A stretch of 64,000 bases of DNA, taken from Bacilli bacterium (lineage in GTDB: Bacteria > Bacillota_I > Bacilli_A > RFN20 > CAG-826). Made by a program: the position numbers and the translations under genes. Below, piece by piece: positions 41,398 to 50,629 of this stretch; the stretch's first letter is position 1, and every line of letters starts with the position of its first letter. The notes beneath the pieces were generated by a model. It was not told where the DNA came from. It searched no databases and was given only the letters and a program-made list of their open reading frames with translations. Location of the stretch: assembly GCA_017468925.1 (NCBI GenBank), contig JAFUHI010000007.1:84013-148012 (forward strand). The letters are read 5' to 3'.

Positions 41398-42378
41398 ATG
41401 GAAAATAACAAAAGAGACCCAAAGATGAAACGCATCAACAATCTTGAACTAGCGAATGCATTCATCGAAGAGCAAATAGAAAGCATCAAAGCCCAGACAA
41501 GAGGAAGAAAAGTCCTTTTGGCTTTATCGGGCGGAGTCGATTCATCAGTTGTGGCCGCCTTGATTTATAAAGCTATCGGAGACAAACTCGTCTGCGTGCA
41601 TGTTAACCATGGGCTATTAAGGAAAGGCGAAAGCGAACTCGTCATCAAAGTGTTCAAAGAAGAGATGAAAGCCAATCTAATCTATGTTGATGCGGTTGAT
41701 AGATTCCTAAACGCTTTAGAAGGGGTAGAAGACCCTGAATGCAAACGCAAAATCATCGGAAAGATATTCATCGATGTCTTCGCGGAAGAAGCAAGGAAAC
41801 TAGAAGATATTGAGATTCTTGCTCAAGGAACTATTTATCCGGATATCACGGAAAGCAAAGGGGTGAAAGCCCATCATAATGTCGGAGGTCTACCAGAAGA
41901 TCTAAAATTCGAATTATTAGAACCAGTCAAATTCCTCTACAAAGACGAGGTTAGGATGGTGGGAGAGGCTTTAGGCTTGCCCAAGAAGATGGTGTACCGC
42001 CAGCCGTTCCCTGGACCTGGATTAGGGGTTAGATGCCCTGGGGCGATAACTAGAGAAAGGCTAGAAGTCGTTAGGGAATCCGACGCCATATTAAGAGATG
42101 AATTCGCCAAAGCGGGATTTGAAGGCAAAGTGTGGCAATATTTCACGATTGTTCCTCCATTCCGCTCAACCGGAATCAAGGATAATCAAAGAACGTTTGA
42201 ATATATGGTCGTTATTAGAGCGGTCAATTCCATTGATGCGACATCCGCTTCAATAGAGGAGATTCCTTACCCGATTCTATTCAAAATCCGCGACCGTATT
42301 CTAGAAGAAGTCAAAGGCGTCAATCGCGTCTTATACGATATATCCGCTAAACCTGTAGCGACAATCGAGTGGGAGTGA
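41398..42378 (+). CDS. guaA: GMP synthase ATP-pyrophosphatase subunit without glutaminase domain
   Basis: The 326-residue protein has the PP-loop ALSGGVDSSVVAAL (near residues 42-55), HVNHGLLRKGE, GTIYPDITES, HHNVGGLPED and the dimerisation domain ending KPVATIEWE, all from the C-terminal two thirds of bacterial GuaA. The N-terminal class I amidotransferase domain is missing, as in the two-subunit enzymes of Archaea. It either uses free ammonia or a glutaminase encoded elsewhere. The ribosome site AAGGAGG is present. It forms an operon with the CofE-like gene and xpt. Confidence 0.9.
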   Translation: MENNKRDPKMKRINNLELANAFIEEQIESIKAQTRGRKVLLALSGGVDSSVVAALIYKAIGDKLVCVHVNHGLLRKGESELVIKVFKEEMKANLIYVDAVDRFLNALEGVEDPECKRKIIGKIFIDVFAEEARKLEDIEILAQGTIYPDITESKGVKAHHNVGGLPEDLKFELLEPVKFLYKDEVRMVGEALGLPKKMVYRQPFPGPGLGVRCPGAITRERLEVVRESDAILRDEFAKAGFEGKVWQYFTIVPPFRSTGIKDNQRTFEYMVVIRAVNSIDATSASIEEIPYPILFKIRDRILEEVKGVNRVLYDISAKPVATIEWE

Positions 42379-42383
42379 AGAAG

Positions 42384-42953
42384 ATGAAGTCTATCGAAAA
42401 GAAAATCCTAGAAGAGGGAAGGGTTCTCGACAATGAGATACTCAAAGTCGATTCTTTTTTGAACCATCAAATCGACCCAAAAGTCATAAATGAATTCGCA
42501 AAAGAAGTGGCGAACCAATTTAGGAAAGAAGGCATTAACAAAGTCTTAACCATCGAAACAAGTGGCATCGCCATCGCTTACGCTGTCGCCGAGGCTTTGG
42601 GTAATATTCCTTTGGTTTTTGCCAAAAAGACCAAATCCAAAATAGTTGATGATGATGTTTTCAAAGCCGATGTCAAATCATTTACTAGAGGCACTGTTTC
42701 CCCTGTTTCAGTATCAAAGAAATATCTATCCAAAGAAGACAAGATTCTCTTGGTCGATGATTTTTTAGCGGAAGGGTGTTCGGCATTGGGGCTTCTAAAT
42801 ATCTGTTCCCAAGCCGGGGCAGAAGTCAAAGGACTTGCCATCGTTATAGAAAAAATCTTCCAAGGCGGAAGAGAGTTATTAGAGAATAAAGGCGTCAAAG
42901 TATTCGCTGGAGCCTCAATCAAAGCTTTTGTGAATAACAGTCCTGTTTTCTAA
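42384..42953 (+). CDS. xpt: Xanthine phosphoribosyltransferase
   Basis: The enzyme converts xanthine plus PRPP to XMP, the substrate of GMP synthase encoded just upstream. The 189-residue protein begins MKSIEKKILEEGRVLD; the PRPP site is ILLVDDFLAEGCSALG, and ETSGIAIA follows the family pattern. The ATG at 42384 is chosen (GGAG upstream), 5 bp after the guaA stop. Together the two enzymes make GMP from salvaged xanthine. Confidence 0.92.
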   Translation: MKSIEKKILEEGRVLDNEILKVDSFLNHQIDPKVINEFAKEVANQFRKEGINKVLTIETSGIAIAYAVAEALGNIPLVFAKKTKSKIVDDDVFKADVKSFTRGTVSPVSVSKKYLSKEDKILLVDDFLAEGCSALGLLNICSQAGAEVKGLAIVIEKIFQGGRELLENKGVKVFAGASIKAFVNNSPVF

Positions 42954-43021
42954 TCATTTTACCCTTTTTAGGCGGGTTTTGCATTGGTTTTTTAATGAAA
43001 ACGATTTCATTCTATTTTCCT

Positions 43022-43050
43022 TTGACACATATGTAATATGCACAAATAAT
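43022..43050 (+). promoter_or_regulatory. Promoter of the riboswitch-controlled operon
   Basis: TTGACA (43022-43027) and AATAAT (43045-43050) are spaced 17 bp apart and lie about 20 bp before the aptamer. Confidence 0.55.
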
Positions 43051-43072
43051 AAAGATGCCGATGACAATCGGT

Positions 43073-43136
43073 ATTCGTATAATTCCCTAATCGGTGGGAA
43101 GTCTCTACGCTAGACCGCAAATCTAGCTCTACGAAT
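43073..43136 (+). promoter_or_regulatory. Purine riboswitch aptamer, guanine class
   Basis: P1 is ATTCGTA/TACGAAT, followed by TATAAT, P2 TTCCC/GGGAA, a J2/3-like GTCTCTAC, P3 GCTAGA/TCTAGC and L3 CCGCAAA. GG in L2 and CC in L3 allow the kissing pairs. The specificity pyrimidine in J3/1 is C, which selects guanine-type purines. Departures from consensus are C for U48, T for A73 and an 8-nt L2 (TAATCGGT). It controls the BMP nucleoside transporter operon downstream. Confidence 0.85.
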
Positions 43137-43190
43137 TCCTTCTTTTTGTTTTTTTGGAATTCGTGTAGAGGCTCCTGGTTAAGGAGCTTG
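43128..43190 (+). terminator. Riboswitch expression platform
   Basis: The 3' strand of P1 (CTCTACGAATTCC, from 43128) is complementary to GGAATTCGTGTAGAG (from 43155, with a 2-nt bulge), giving an alternative pairing when no ligand is bound. GCTCCT-GGTTA-AGGAGC followed by TTGTTTT is the likely terminator; a T-rich tract also lies between the two. Confidence 0.6.
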
Positions 43191-43217
43191 TTTTATTTCA
43201 AAGGGAGGGAAAAAGAA

Positions 43218-44450
43218 ATGAAGAAGTCGTCACGAATTGCCTTTGCATTATCACTCATGGCTCTTGCCACTGGCTGCTCTAGCACCGTCACTGCAGCATC
43301 ACACGAAAAAGGAACGCCAGTCAAAGTCGGTCTTATCTGCTTGCACGATAGCAGCTCCACTTATGATAAGAACTTCATTGACTCGATGAAAGAAGCCGTC
43401 ACCACCTTAGGAAGAATGGTCGATGGCGAAGCTATCATCAAAACCGGCGTAAAAGAAGACAACGACGCTTATAACGCCGCCAAAGATCTAGTCAAGCAAG
43501 GATGCAATGTCATATTCGCCGACTCATTTGGCCACGAACCATTCATTCTCAAAGCCGCCAAAGAATGGCCAACCGTCACTTTCTGCCACGCCACCGGCAC
43601 CCAAGCCAAGACTGCAGGAGTCGCAAATTTCCATAACGCTTTCGCTTCAATCTATGAAGGAAGATATCTCGCTGGCTATGCCGCAGGACTTAAATTGGCG
43701 AGAATGGTGGAGAACAATGAACTTGTCGAAAAGAATCTCGATAAAGACGGAAATATTAAATTGGGATATGTTGGAGCCTTCCCATATGCCGAAGTCGTCT
43801 CCGGATATACCTCATGGTATTTGGGCGTCAAAGCCGTTGTCTCAAATGTCGTGATGAATGTCACATATACCCAATCCTGGTATGATTTCAACGCCGAGAA
43901 GAACGGCGCTCACACTCTTGCTGATTGGGGTGCAGCCATCATTTCTCAGCACGCCGACTCTATGGGCGCACCTGGCGAATGCGAAGCACTCGGTGTCCCA
44001 AATGTCACTTATAACGTCCCAACTGGCGAAGAATGCCCAAATACATACCTAGCTTATTCCAAGATCGATTGGGCTCCATATTATGAGGCTGTCATCTCCG
44101 CCGCTCATGAAAACGACGCAATCGTTGGCGAAGTCAATAACAACTTCACCGGATCTTTAGCGACTGGCTCTGTCAAATTCGACTGCGCCAATGAAGCCGA
44201 TAAACTCATTTTGGAAGGCGTCAAAGCCGAACTTTCCGCCAAAACAAAGAGAGTATTCGATTGCTCCACCTTCACCGTTAAAGGCAAACACTTGACCTCC
44301 TATACCGCCGATGTCGATGATTATGGCGATTTCCAGCCAGAGACCGAAGTCATTAGAACTGAAGGAGGAATCACCTTCTTCGATGAATCGGCTTTGCGCA
44401 GCGCCCCATATTTCGATGTAAGGATCGACGGCATCACCGAATTGAACTAA
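43218..44450 (+). CDS. BMP-family nucleoside-binding lipoprotein
   Basis: This is the substrate-binding component of a nucleoside ABC transporter (410 residues). The signal peptide ends LATGC (Cys20), then a BMP/PnrA-type domain: VGLICLHDSSSTYDKNFIDS, KQGCNVIFADSFGH, FHNAFASIYEGRYLAGYAAG, LGYVGAFPYAEV. The ATG at 43218 follows AAAGGGAGGG; upstream codons of the frame lie inside the riboswitch. The operon order, binding protein, double ATPase and two permeases, matches the guanosine/nucleoside transporters NupNOPQ and PnrABCDE. Confidence 0.92.
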   Translation: MKKSSRIAFALSLMALATGCSSTVTAASHEKGTPVKVGLICLHDSSSTYDKNFIDSMKEAVTTLGRMVDGEAIIKTGVKEDNDAYNAAKDLVKQGCNVIFADSFGHEPFILKAAKEWPTVTFCHATGTQAKTAGVANFHNAFASIYEGRYLAGYAAGLKLARMVENNELVEKNLDKDGNIKLGYVGAFPYAEVVSGYTSWYLGVKAVVSNVVMNVTYTQSWYDFNAEKNGAHTLADWGAAIISQHADSMGAPGECEALGVPNVTYNVPTGEECPNTYLAYSKIDWAPYYEAVISAAHENDAIVGEVNNNFTGSLATGSVKFDCANEADKLILEGVKAELSAKTKRVFDCSTFTVKGKHLTSYTADVDDYGDFQPETEVIRTEGGITFFDESALRSAPYFDVRIDGITELN

Positions 44451-44459
44451 CAAACAAAG

Positions 44460-44498
44460 ATTGGGTTGGCCGCAAAAAGCCAACCCAATTTATTTTTT
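44460..44498 (+). terminator. Intra-operon terminator between binding protein and ATPase
   Basis: A perfect 11-bp stem ATTGGGTTGGC/GCCAACCCAAT with loop CGCAAAAA is followed by TTATTTTTT, which abuts the next ATG. It likely lowers expression of the membrane components relative to the binding protein. Confidence 0.8.
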
Positions 44499-46241
44499 AT
44501 GGAATATATTCGCTTCGAGAACATAACCAAAATATTTGGCGAAACGATTGCCAATAGCAACGTCTCCTTTTCAATCAACAAAGGGGAGGTTTTGTCTATT
44601 TTAGGCGAGAATGGCAGCGGAAAAACCACCCTTCTCAATGTTCTAGGAGGTATATACCAGCAAGATTCAGGCAAGGTCTATGTGAATGGAGAAGAAGTCG
44701 TAATCCATTCGCCTAAAGATGCATATGACCATGGCATCGGGATGGTCCATCAGCATTACAAATTGGTGGAGGCTTTCTCCGCCATAGAAAATGTAGTGTT
44801 AGGCTTATCCAAGCAAGCCTTGAAAAAAATCTACGAAAGGATTGATGGGGAGCCAACCAAGAAGAGGTTTGTTAGATGCTCCATCTCCCAATCGGCCCAA
44901 TACGCCAAAAAGATGTGCGATCATTATGGTTTTGCCTTTGACCCAAACAAGAAAATCTATGATATGTCCGTTTCGGAAAAACAGACTTTAGAAATCATCA
45001 AAGCGCTTTTCCGAGGCGTTGACACATTGATTCTAGATGAGCCTACAGCCGTATTGACAATCCAAGAAATCAAACACCTTTTCACTGTTGTAAAAAACAT
45101 GAAAAAGGATGGAAAGACCGTGATTATAATCACTCACAAGCTCAATGAGGTAAAAGAAATATCCGATAGAGTGGTGGTCATGAGGAAAGGCGAATACATC
45201 GATACAGTAAATACGAAAGACGTCGATGAAGAAACCCTTGCGGAAATGATGGTCGGAAAGAAAATCGACCTCGATATCCATAGAAGTGACATCCCCCCAA
45301 GCGGAGAGAGGCTTATTGTCGAGCATCTTACCGTCAATGACCGCGAAGGCAACGTCGCCTTGAAAGACATTAATTTCACATTGTTCGGAAGCGAGATTCT
45401 AGGCATCGCCGGCGTCTCCAATAGCGGACAAAGGGAGCTTCTAGAAGCCATATCCGGCTTAGCGAAAGATAGAGAAGGTAATATTACCTTCATCAATCCA
45501 AAAGAAGGGAAACCCGTCACTTTCTTCCATAAAGACATAAAACAAATAAAAGCCCTCGCGGAACAAGGCAAATTCCATTATGAGGATGGCTCACCAGTCT
45601 CTTTGAAAGGGAAGACCATCAAAGAGATAACCAAGTTAGTGAATGAAGGAAAGATATTATTCTACGAGAATGAGATTATCGATCTCACGAACAAAGAGCC
45701 ATTAGAAATAAGAAACCTCGGCATAAAGCTTTCCTTTGTCCCTGAAGATAGACTTGGGATGGGATTGGTTGGCAATATGAACCTTGTCGACAACATGCTT
45801 CTTAGAAGCTATAGAAAAGGCAAAGGAAGAATACTAAAGAAAGAAAAATCCAAGGAATTAGCGGAACGAATAGTCGAAGAACTAGATGTCAAAACGCCTA
45901 ATTTATCCGCTAGAGTGGCAGAGCTTTCCGGAGGGAATATCCAGAAACTTCTTGTCGGAAGAGAGATATCCTCCAGGCCCAAAATCCTTATGGTCGCCTA
46001 TCCAGTCCGCGGATTGGATATCAATTCATCTTACCTGATTTATAAGCTTCTTGATGAGCAAAAGCAAAAAGGCACCGCGATTATATATGTAGGAGAAGAC
46101 TTGGATGTGCTTCTTGCTTTAACTGATAGGATCCTTGTCTTATCAGGCGGGGAGATAGCGGGCATTGTCGATTCGAGAAAGACGACGAAAGAGAAAATTG
46201 GAATGCTTATGAGCGCCAAGAAAGGAGAAAGCGATGCTTGA
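44499..46241 (+). CDS. Nucleoside ABC transporter, double ATPase subunit
   Basis: The 580-residue protein has two ABC domains. Domain 1 has Walker A GENGSGKTT, the signature-like MSVSEKQTLE and Walker B LILDEPTAVLT. Domain 2 has a degenerate Walker A (GVSNSGQRE), PEDRLGMG, signature ELSGGNIQK and PVRGLD without the catalytic Glu, as usual in this family. An extra ~60-residue lysine-rich segment with two similar ~27-residue units lies between Walker A and PEDR of domain 2. The ATG at 44499 follows a terminator with no ribosome site. The 3' end overlaps the permease. Confidence 0.92.
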   Translation: MEYIRFENITKIFGETIANSNVSFSINKGEVLSILGENGSGKTTLLNVLGGIYQQDSGKVYVNGEEVVIHSPKDAYDHGIGMVHQHYKLVEAFSAIENVVLGLSKQALKKIYERIDGEPTKKRFVRCSISQSAQYAKKMCDHYGFAFDPNKKIYDMSVSEKQTLEIIKALFRGVDTLILDEPTAVLTIQEIKHLFTVVKNMKKDGKTVIIITHKLNEVKEISDRVVVMRKGEYIDTVNTKDVDEETLAEMMVGKKIDLDIHRSDIPPSGERLIVEHLTVNDREGNVALKDINFTLFGSEILGIAGVSNSGQRELLEAISGLAKDREGNITFINPKEGKPVTFFHKDIKQIKALAEQGKFHYEDGSPVSLKGKTIKEITKLVNEGKILFYENEIIDLTNKEPLEIRNLGIKLSFVPEDRLGMGLVGNMNLVDNMLLRSYRKGKGRILKKEKSKELAERIVEELDVKTPNLSARVAELSGGNIQKLLVGREISSRPKILMVAYPVRGLDINSSYLIYKLLDEQKQKGTAIIYVGEDLDVLLALTDRILVLSGGEIAGIVDSRKTTKEKIGMLMSAKKGESDA

Positions 46242-47352
46242 GAAAATCAAAAACAAATTAGGCCACTTTCCTTTCTATGTGACTAAAAGGATGGGCTTTA
46301 GCAAACTTAAATACTGGCTCATTAGGGCAGGCGGCATCCTTTTGGCCTTCCTTCTAGCGGGAATTACCTGCACCCTTCTTAAGCCAGGCTCTTTTGGACT
46401 ATTCTTCTCGGAAATGATAAGAGGATGCTTCGATTTCTCCGACATTTCTTCAATCATAGACTTATTGGTGACTTTCTCGATATTGCTTCTAATAAGCACC
46501 AATCTCACCCCGACATTCAAAATGAGATTCTGGAATATCGGGGCAGAAGGACAAATACTAATGGGATGCATGGGCGCTGCGGCGATGGCGAAATTTATGC
46601 CTCGTGATATGTCCAATGCCTCGGTATTAATCATTTGTTTATTGACTTCGATGATTTTAAGCACCATTTGGTCTTTAGTCCCTGCGATATTCAAAGCCTT
46701 TTTCAATACGAATGAGACATTATTCACCTTGATGCTAAATTACATCGCTTCAATCCTTTCGGCCTTGGCCATCTCTCAATGGATCAAGAGCGGCTCCCAG
46801 TCATTTGGCGTTCTTTTCAATGGGGTTTTCCCTTCGATTTTGGATAACACGGGGACATTGGTGGTCATAATTTCGCTTGTGATATTTGCCGGCCTATTCG
46901 TATATATCACCAAAGGCAAATACGGATATGAGGTAAGCGTCCTTGGGGAATCGATAGATACCGCTAGATACATTGGAATCAATCCTAAGAAAGTAATGAT
47001 TCGCACATCGCTTATTTCTGGCGTGGTTTTCGGGGTGATTGGATTCATGATCGTATGTGGAATCCATCAATCATTTAGCCCAACCATCGTAGGAGGGCAG
47101 GGATTTACCGGGGTATTGATTGCCTGGCTAGGCCATTTCAATCCTATGGAAATCGCTTTGTTCTCTTTCCTTTCCGCGGTGATGCAGCAAGGAACTACGA
47201 CCGCCGCATCCGCGGTCAACATCTCTTCGACCCAGTTCTCGGCGATATGCACCGGTGTTTTCTTCTTCATCATCATCGCATGCGAATTCTTCTCCAGATA
47301 TCAGATCAAGATGCACCATAAAGAAAAGGTTAAGGAGGCGAAAGAGATATGA
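46234..47352 (+). CDS. Nucleoside ABC transporter permease 1
   Basis: The 372-residue permease of the BPD_transp_2 type has 8-10 helices and the MRFWNIGAEGQILMGCMGA coupling region typical of BMP-type nucleoside transporters. It overlaps the ATPase by 8 bp and the next permease by ATGA. Confidence 0.92.
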   Translation: MLEKIKNKLGHFPFYVTKRMGFSKLKYWLIRAGGILLAFLLAGITCTLLKPGSFGLFFSEMIRGCFDFSDISSIIDLLVTFSILLLISTNLTPTFKMRFWNIGAEGQILMGCMGAAAMAKFMPRDMSNASVLIICLLTSMILSTIWSLVPAIFKAFFNTNETLFTLMLNYIASILSALAISQWIKSGSQSFGVLFNGVFPSILDNTGTLVVIISLVIFAGLFVYITKGKYGYEVSVLGESIDTARYIGINPKKVMIRTSLISGVVFGVIGFMIVCGIHQSFSPTIVGGQGFTGVLIAWLGHFNPMEIALFSFLSAVMQQGTTTAASAVNISSTQFSAICTGVFFFIIIACEFFSRYQIKMHHKEKVKEAKEI

Positions 47353-48326
47353 ATTACGTAGTATCGTTCCTAAGCCTCGCAATAAAATTCGCCACGGTAT
47401 TCCTCTTTGGGGCGACTGGCGAAATCATCAACCAGAAATCAGGCCATCTTAATATGGGCACCCCAGGCATCATGTATTTGGGGGCATTAGGGGGAATAAT
47501 CGGCGAAAGAATATATCTTGATTCGATTCCTGCTGGTGCACCTTTGAATCCTTTCATGATTGTTTTCTTGCCTTTGATCTTCTCGATTTTATTTGGGGCG
47601 ATAGGTGGCGCTGTCTTCTCTTTCTTTACTGTCACTTTGCACTGCAATCAGAACGTCACCGGTCTAACTTTGACCACTTTTGGCGTGGGACTTGCGTGCT
47701 TTTTCATCGGAACGATGGATACATCCAGGATGCCAGAAGCAGGTTTAGCGATGCAACATGCCTTCCCGAATTATGCTGCTGCAGGCTGGTTTGGCGAGAT
47801 ATTCTTCTCACAAAGCTGGTTCACCTATCTAGGGGTGGTGGTCGCTATAGTGGCGGCGATAATTCTAAAATACACAAGAGTCGGCCTTAATCTAAGAGCA
47901 GTGGGAGAAAATGCCTCGGCTGCCGACAGTGCTGGCATAAACGTCAATAGATATAGATATATCTCCACGATAATTGGTGGGGCTATAACAGGCATTGGAG
48001 GAGCCTTCTACGAATTAGATAACGTCAAAGGCATGTTCAATGTCGCTGATGGGGTTGATGCCTTTGGCTGGCTAGCTCTATGCATCGTCATTTTCTCGAT
48101 GTGGAAGCCATTAATTGCCATAGGCGCCTCATTCTTATTCGCTTGTTTATCCATCGCCCCAACCTTCTTTGCCCCATATCTAGGCGGAGCGGGCTATGTG
48201 TCATATATCCTTAAACTGACCCCATATCTAGCCACAGTCATCATCCTTATCATAGTATCTATATATGATAAAAAGAACCAACCTCCCGCCAATTTAGGCG
48301 TATCGTATTTCCGAGAAGACCGTTAA
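47349..48326 (+). CDS. Nucleoside ABC transporter permease 2
   Basis: The 325-residue second permease of the same family has ATGEIINQKSGHLNMGTPGI and RAVGENASAADSAGINV, both family signatures. It is the last gene of the riboswitch-controlled operon. Confidence 0.92.
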   Translation: MNYVVSFLSLAIKFATVFLFGATGEIINQKSGHLNMGTPGIMYLGALGGIIGERIYLDSIPAGAPLNPFMIVFLPLIFSILFGAIGGAVFSFFTVTLHCNQNVTGLTLTTFGVGLACFFIGTMDTSRMPEAGLAMQHAFPNYAAAGWFGEIFFSQSWFTYLGVVVAIVAAIILKYTRVGLNLRAVGENASAADSAGINVNRYRYISTIIGGAITGIGGAFYELDNVKGMFNVADGVDAFGWLALCIVIFSMWKPLIAIGASFLFACLSIAPTFFAPYLGGAGYVSYILKLTPYLATVIILIIVSIYDKKNQPPANLGVSYFREDR

Positions 48327-48390
48327 AAAGAATTATATTGTCATCATCATTTTCTTTGCTATCATTTTATATATATAAGGAGAAGCGAAA

Positions 48391-50538
48391 ATGAAAAGAA
48401 AACATTTCGTTTTGGTCGCTTTATCTTCACTCGTTGCCGTTGGAGGGGTTTTGGCGTTCTCTTCCAGTTCACTCGGCGAAAGAATGATTGGCGCGAATGC
48501 GGTTGAATCATGGACTGAGAAAGCCTATGTCGCACCAACTGGCGAAAGTGTTGGATATAAGCACCATTATCTAGGCTGCCCAGGAGTCGTAAGAACCACT
48601 GACGCAGAACATGAAAATTTCGTCACAATCGACGAATTGACGATTCCTGCCCTTAACGTCATCGATTCAAGTGAAGTTGAGGAAGGATCAACGCTTTTGG
48701 ATATCAATCCAAGCAAAATCAAAAAGGCTGACCAATCAACCACTTGGGAACAAGAAGGAGGCACCCCAGTCTTCGTTGAAGATCAAGGTAGACAAGCCGT
48801 ATTCTTCTCAAGGAGCAACAATTTGGTAGCGGATGATGTCGCGACCGAATTCCGTTTCACGAAGACAGTCAAGAACATCCAATCAATCACCTTCGATTAT
48901 AGGTATCTTGATTTCTGTTCAACCCCAAGTTCGATTGGCTCTGAAGAATATCACGCCTTCACCCAGGTGAAGACAAGTGCAGGAGCCTATCCTCTATACT
49001 TCCAAGACCAATTCATCAACGATGATGAGTGGCATACAGGATCATTCTCATGCCCATATGGCGAGATATCCAATTTCTTGGTTAAGATCTATAACCTCCA
49101 GGGCCATATCTATATCGCTAACGTAAGATATAACGCCTTGGGTGAATTAGAGACCCCAACCGCCATGGATTTGGTCCCAGAAGTATCCAATGCCGAATTA
49201 GGACTTGCGGATTCTGTCACCATTCCTCAAGATTCAGCGGGCCACGTTTTCGCAAATTATAATTATTTATCGAATGGTGGAATCGATATGTGGTTCGATT
49301 ACACATATGACCTCAATACCGCAGAAGATTCATATCTATACATCTATTTATTTAATGGAAAAAACGAAGATGGTGTTATCTTCCGTCTCCAAGCCAATAG
49401 AGCAGAAGATGATGGAATCGTCTTTGCTAGAGTGTATTCAAGAAGCGCATATGGCGGTGCCTCAACCGTCCAAGCAGAAGGCTCCGCGTCTTTATTCTAT
49501 TTGCCGCGTCCTTCTGGTGTGAAATCAACCGTCACCAACACCATTCACATTGCTGGCGAATTGATTGATGCTTCAACCAATCTATTCAGGCTCTACTTGA
49601 CCGGTGGCGTAAAAGGTGGAACTCAATATTATTTGAGCGCCAATGCTGAGGATTTGACCAACACCCCATTAACATTCGATGTTGAATTGGGTTCGACATA
49701 TTTCACGGATAGGGACCGCAATTACGTCAGAATTTCCTCGCATTGCGCTTCAACGATGAAATTGGCCAATGTGACTGAAACAAGCCCAAGAATCATCTAC
49801 AAAGACGCTAATGGCGCTGCCACTGGAGCGCTTACTGCTTCTCAAGGTAATTTCCCAGCACAATATCTAGAAGGCAAACGCTTCCTTGGTTGGTTTGATA
49901 CTTATGGCAATAGGTATGAAGATGGTGATGCCATCACGAGGAAGATCGTGGTGACCCCACGCTTCATCGCTGATGAAGGCATATTGCTCTCTCCATCCGC
50001 CGCTGGATACGATACCAAAGGCAAGTGGTATACATTTGATCAGACGATGAAGAGTGAAATCGGAGGCTCATTCCGCAATCTCGGAGTCGCCGATTACACA
50101 AAGATCAGCGTCCTATTCCTTTATAAAGAAGGGGCAACCGATGGATTTTTCTACAACACCCTTGGCTTCCCATATGATTTCGTCGATGGAAATACCAGAT
50201 CATTCTTAAGAATCAACCATTATGATACCAAAACCTGGGATTGCTATACCGGACTAGGTGGAAGTGCATCAGGTGAAAATCAACGCGTGAAAGACACCAC
50301 GTTCTTAAAGAGTGGATATACCCTCTTAGTCAACATGTTTGTTGAAAAAGAAGCAGGCGTCATCACCACTGGATATGAAGTCACCAACATGGGAAATGGC
50401 CAAGTCTGGAGAACTACCTTCTCGACTGAATGGACAAATGATTTAATTGCCGAAAATAGATTGGGTATGAGATTCAGCAAAACCTTCTTAGAAGGAAGCG
50501 CGACATACGCATCATATTCCGTCACCGACGCTTTATAA
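48391..50538 (+). CDS. Large secreted protein with one InlB-type repeat
   Basis: The 715-residue exported protein has a signal peptide (MKRKHFVLVALSSLVAVGGV...) without a lipobox. Two beta-rich halves of similar style (carbohydrate-binding or adhesin look) flank a Listeria-Bacteroides-type repeat around residues 475-525 (FLGWFDTYGNRYEDGD...). There is no visible cell-wall sorting motif. Function unknown. The ribosome site AAGGAGAAG is present and a strong terminator follows. Confidence 0.8.
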   Translation: MKRKHFVLVALSSLVAVGGVLAFSSSSLGERMIGANAVESWTEKAYVAPTGESVGYKHHYLGCPGVVRTTDAEHENFVTIDELTIPALNVIDSSEVEEGSTLLDINPSKIKKADQSTTWEQEGGTPVFVEDQGRQAVFFSRSNNLVADDVATEFRFTKTVKNIQSITFDYRYLDFCSTPSSIGSEEYHAFTQVKTSAGAYPLYFQDQFINDDEWHTGSFSCPYGEISNFLVKIYNLQGHIYIANVRYNALGELETPTAMDLVPEVSNAELGLADSVTIPQDSAGHVFANYNYLSNGGIDMWFDYTYDLNTAEDSYLYIYLFNGKNEDGVIFRLQANRAEDDGIVFARVYSRSAYGGASTVQAEGSASLFYLPRPSGVKSTVTNTIHIAGELIDASTNLFRLYLTGGVKGGTQYYLSANAEDLTNTPLTFDVELGSTYFTDRDRNYVRISSHCASTMKLANVTETSPRIIYKDANGAATGALTASQGNFPAQYLEGKRFLGWFDTYGNRYEDGDAITRKIVVTPRFIADEGILLSPSAAGYDTKGKWYTFDQTMKSEIGGSFRNLGVADYTKISVLFLYKEGATDGFFYNTLGFPYDFVDGNTRSFLRINHYDTKTWDCYTGLGGSASGENQRVKDTTFLKSGYTLLVNMFVEKEAGVITTGYEVTNMGNGQVWRTTFSTEWTNDLIAENRLGMRFSKTFLEGSATYASYSVTDAL

Positions 50539-50555
50539 TCATCATTAAAAATATG

Positions 50556-50584
50556 GCCCTTGCTAACAAAGCAGGGGCTTTTTG
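50556..50584 (+). terminator. Intrinsic terminator
   Basis: GCCCTTGCT-AACAA-AGCAGGGGC, a 9-bp stem followed by TTTTT. Confidence 0.85.
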
Positions 50585-50588
50585 TTAC

Positions 50589-50617
50589 AAAAATCAGCGC
50601 GATTTGCGCTGATTTTG
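50589..50617 (-). terminator. Intrinsic terminator of the DUF1846 gene
   Basis: AAATCAGCGC and GCGCTGATTT form a 10-bp stem with loop GATTT; on the reverse strand it is followed by TTTTTG. Confidence 0.8.
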
Positions 50618-50629
50618 CTTCATTGTCTA

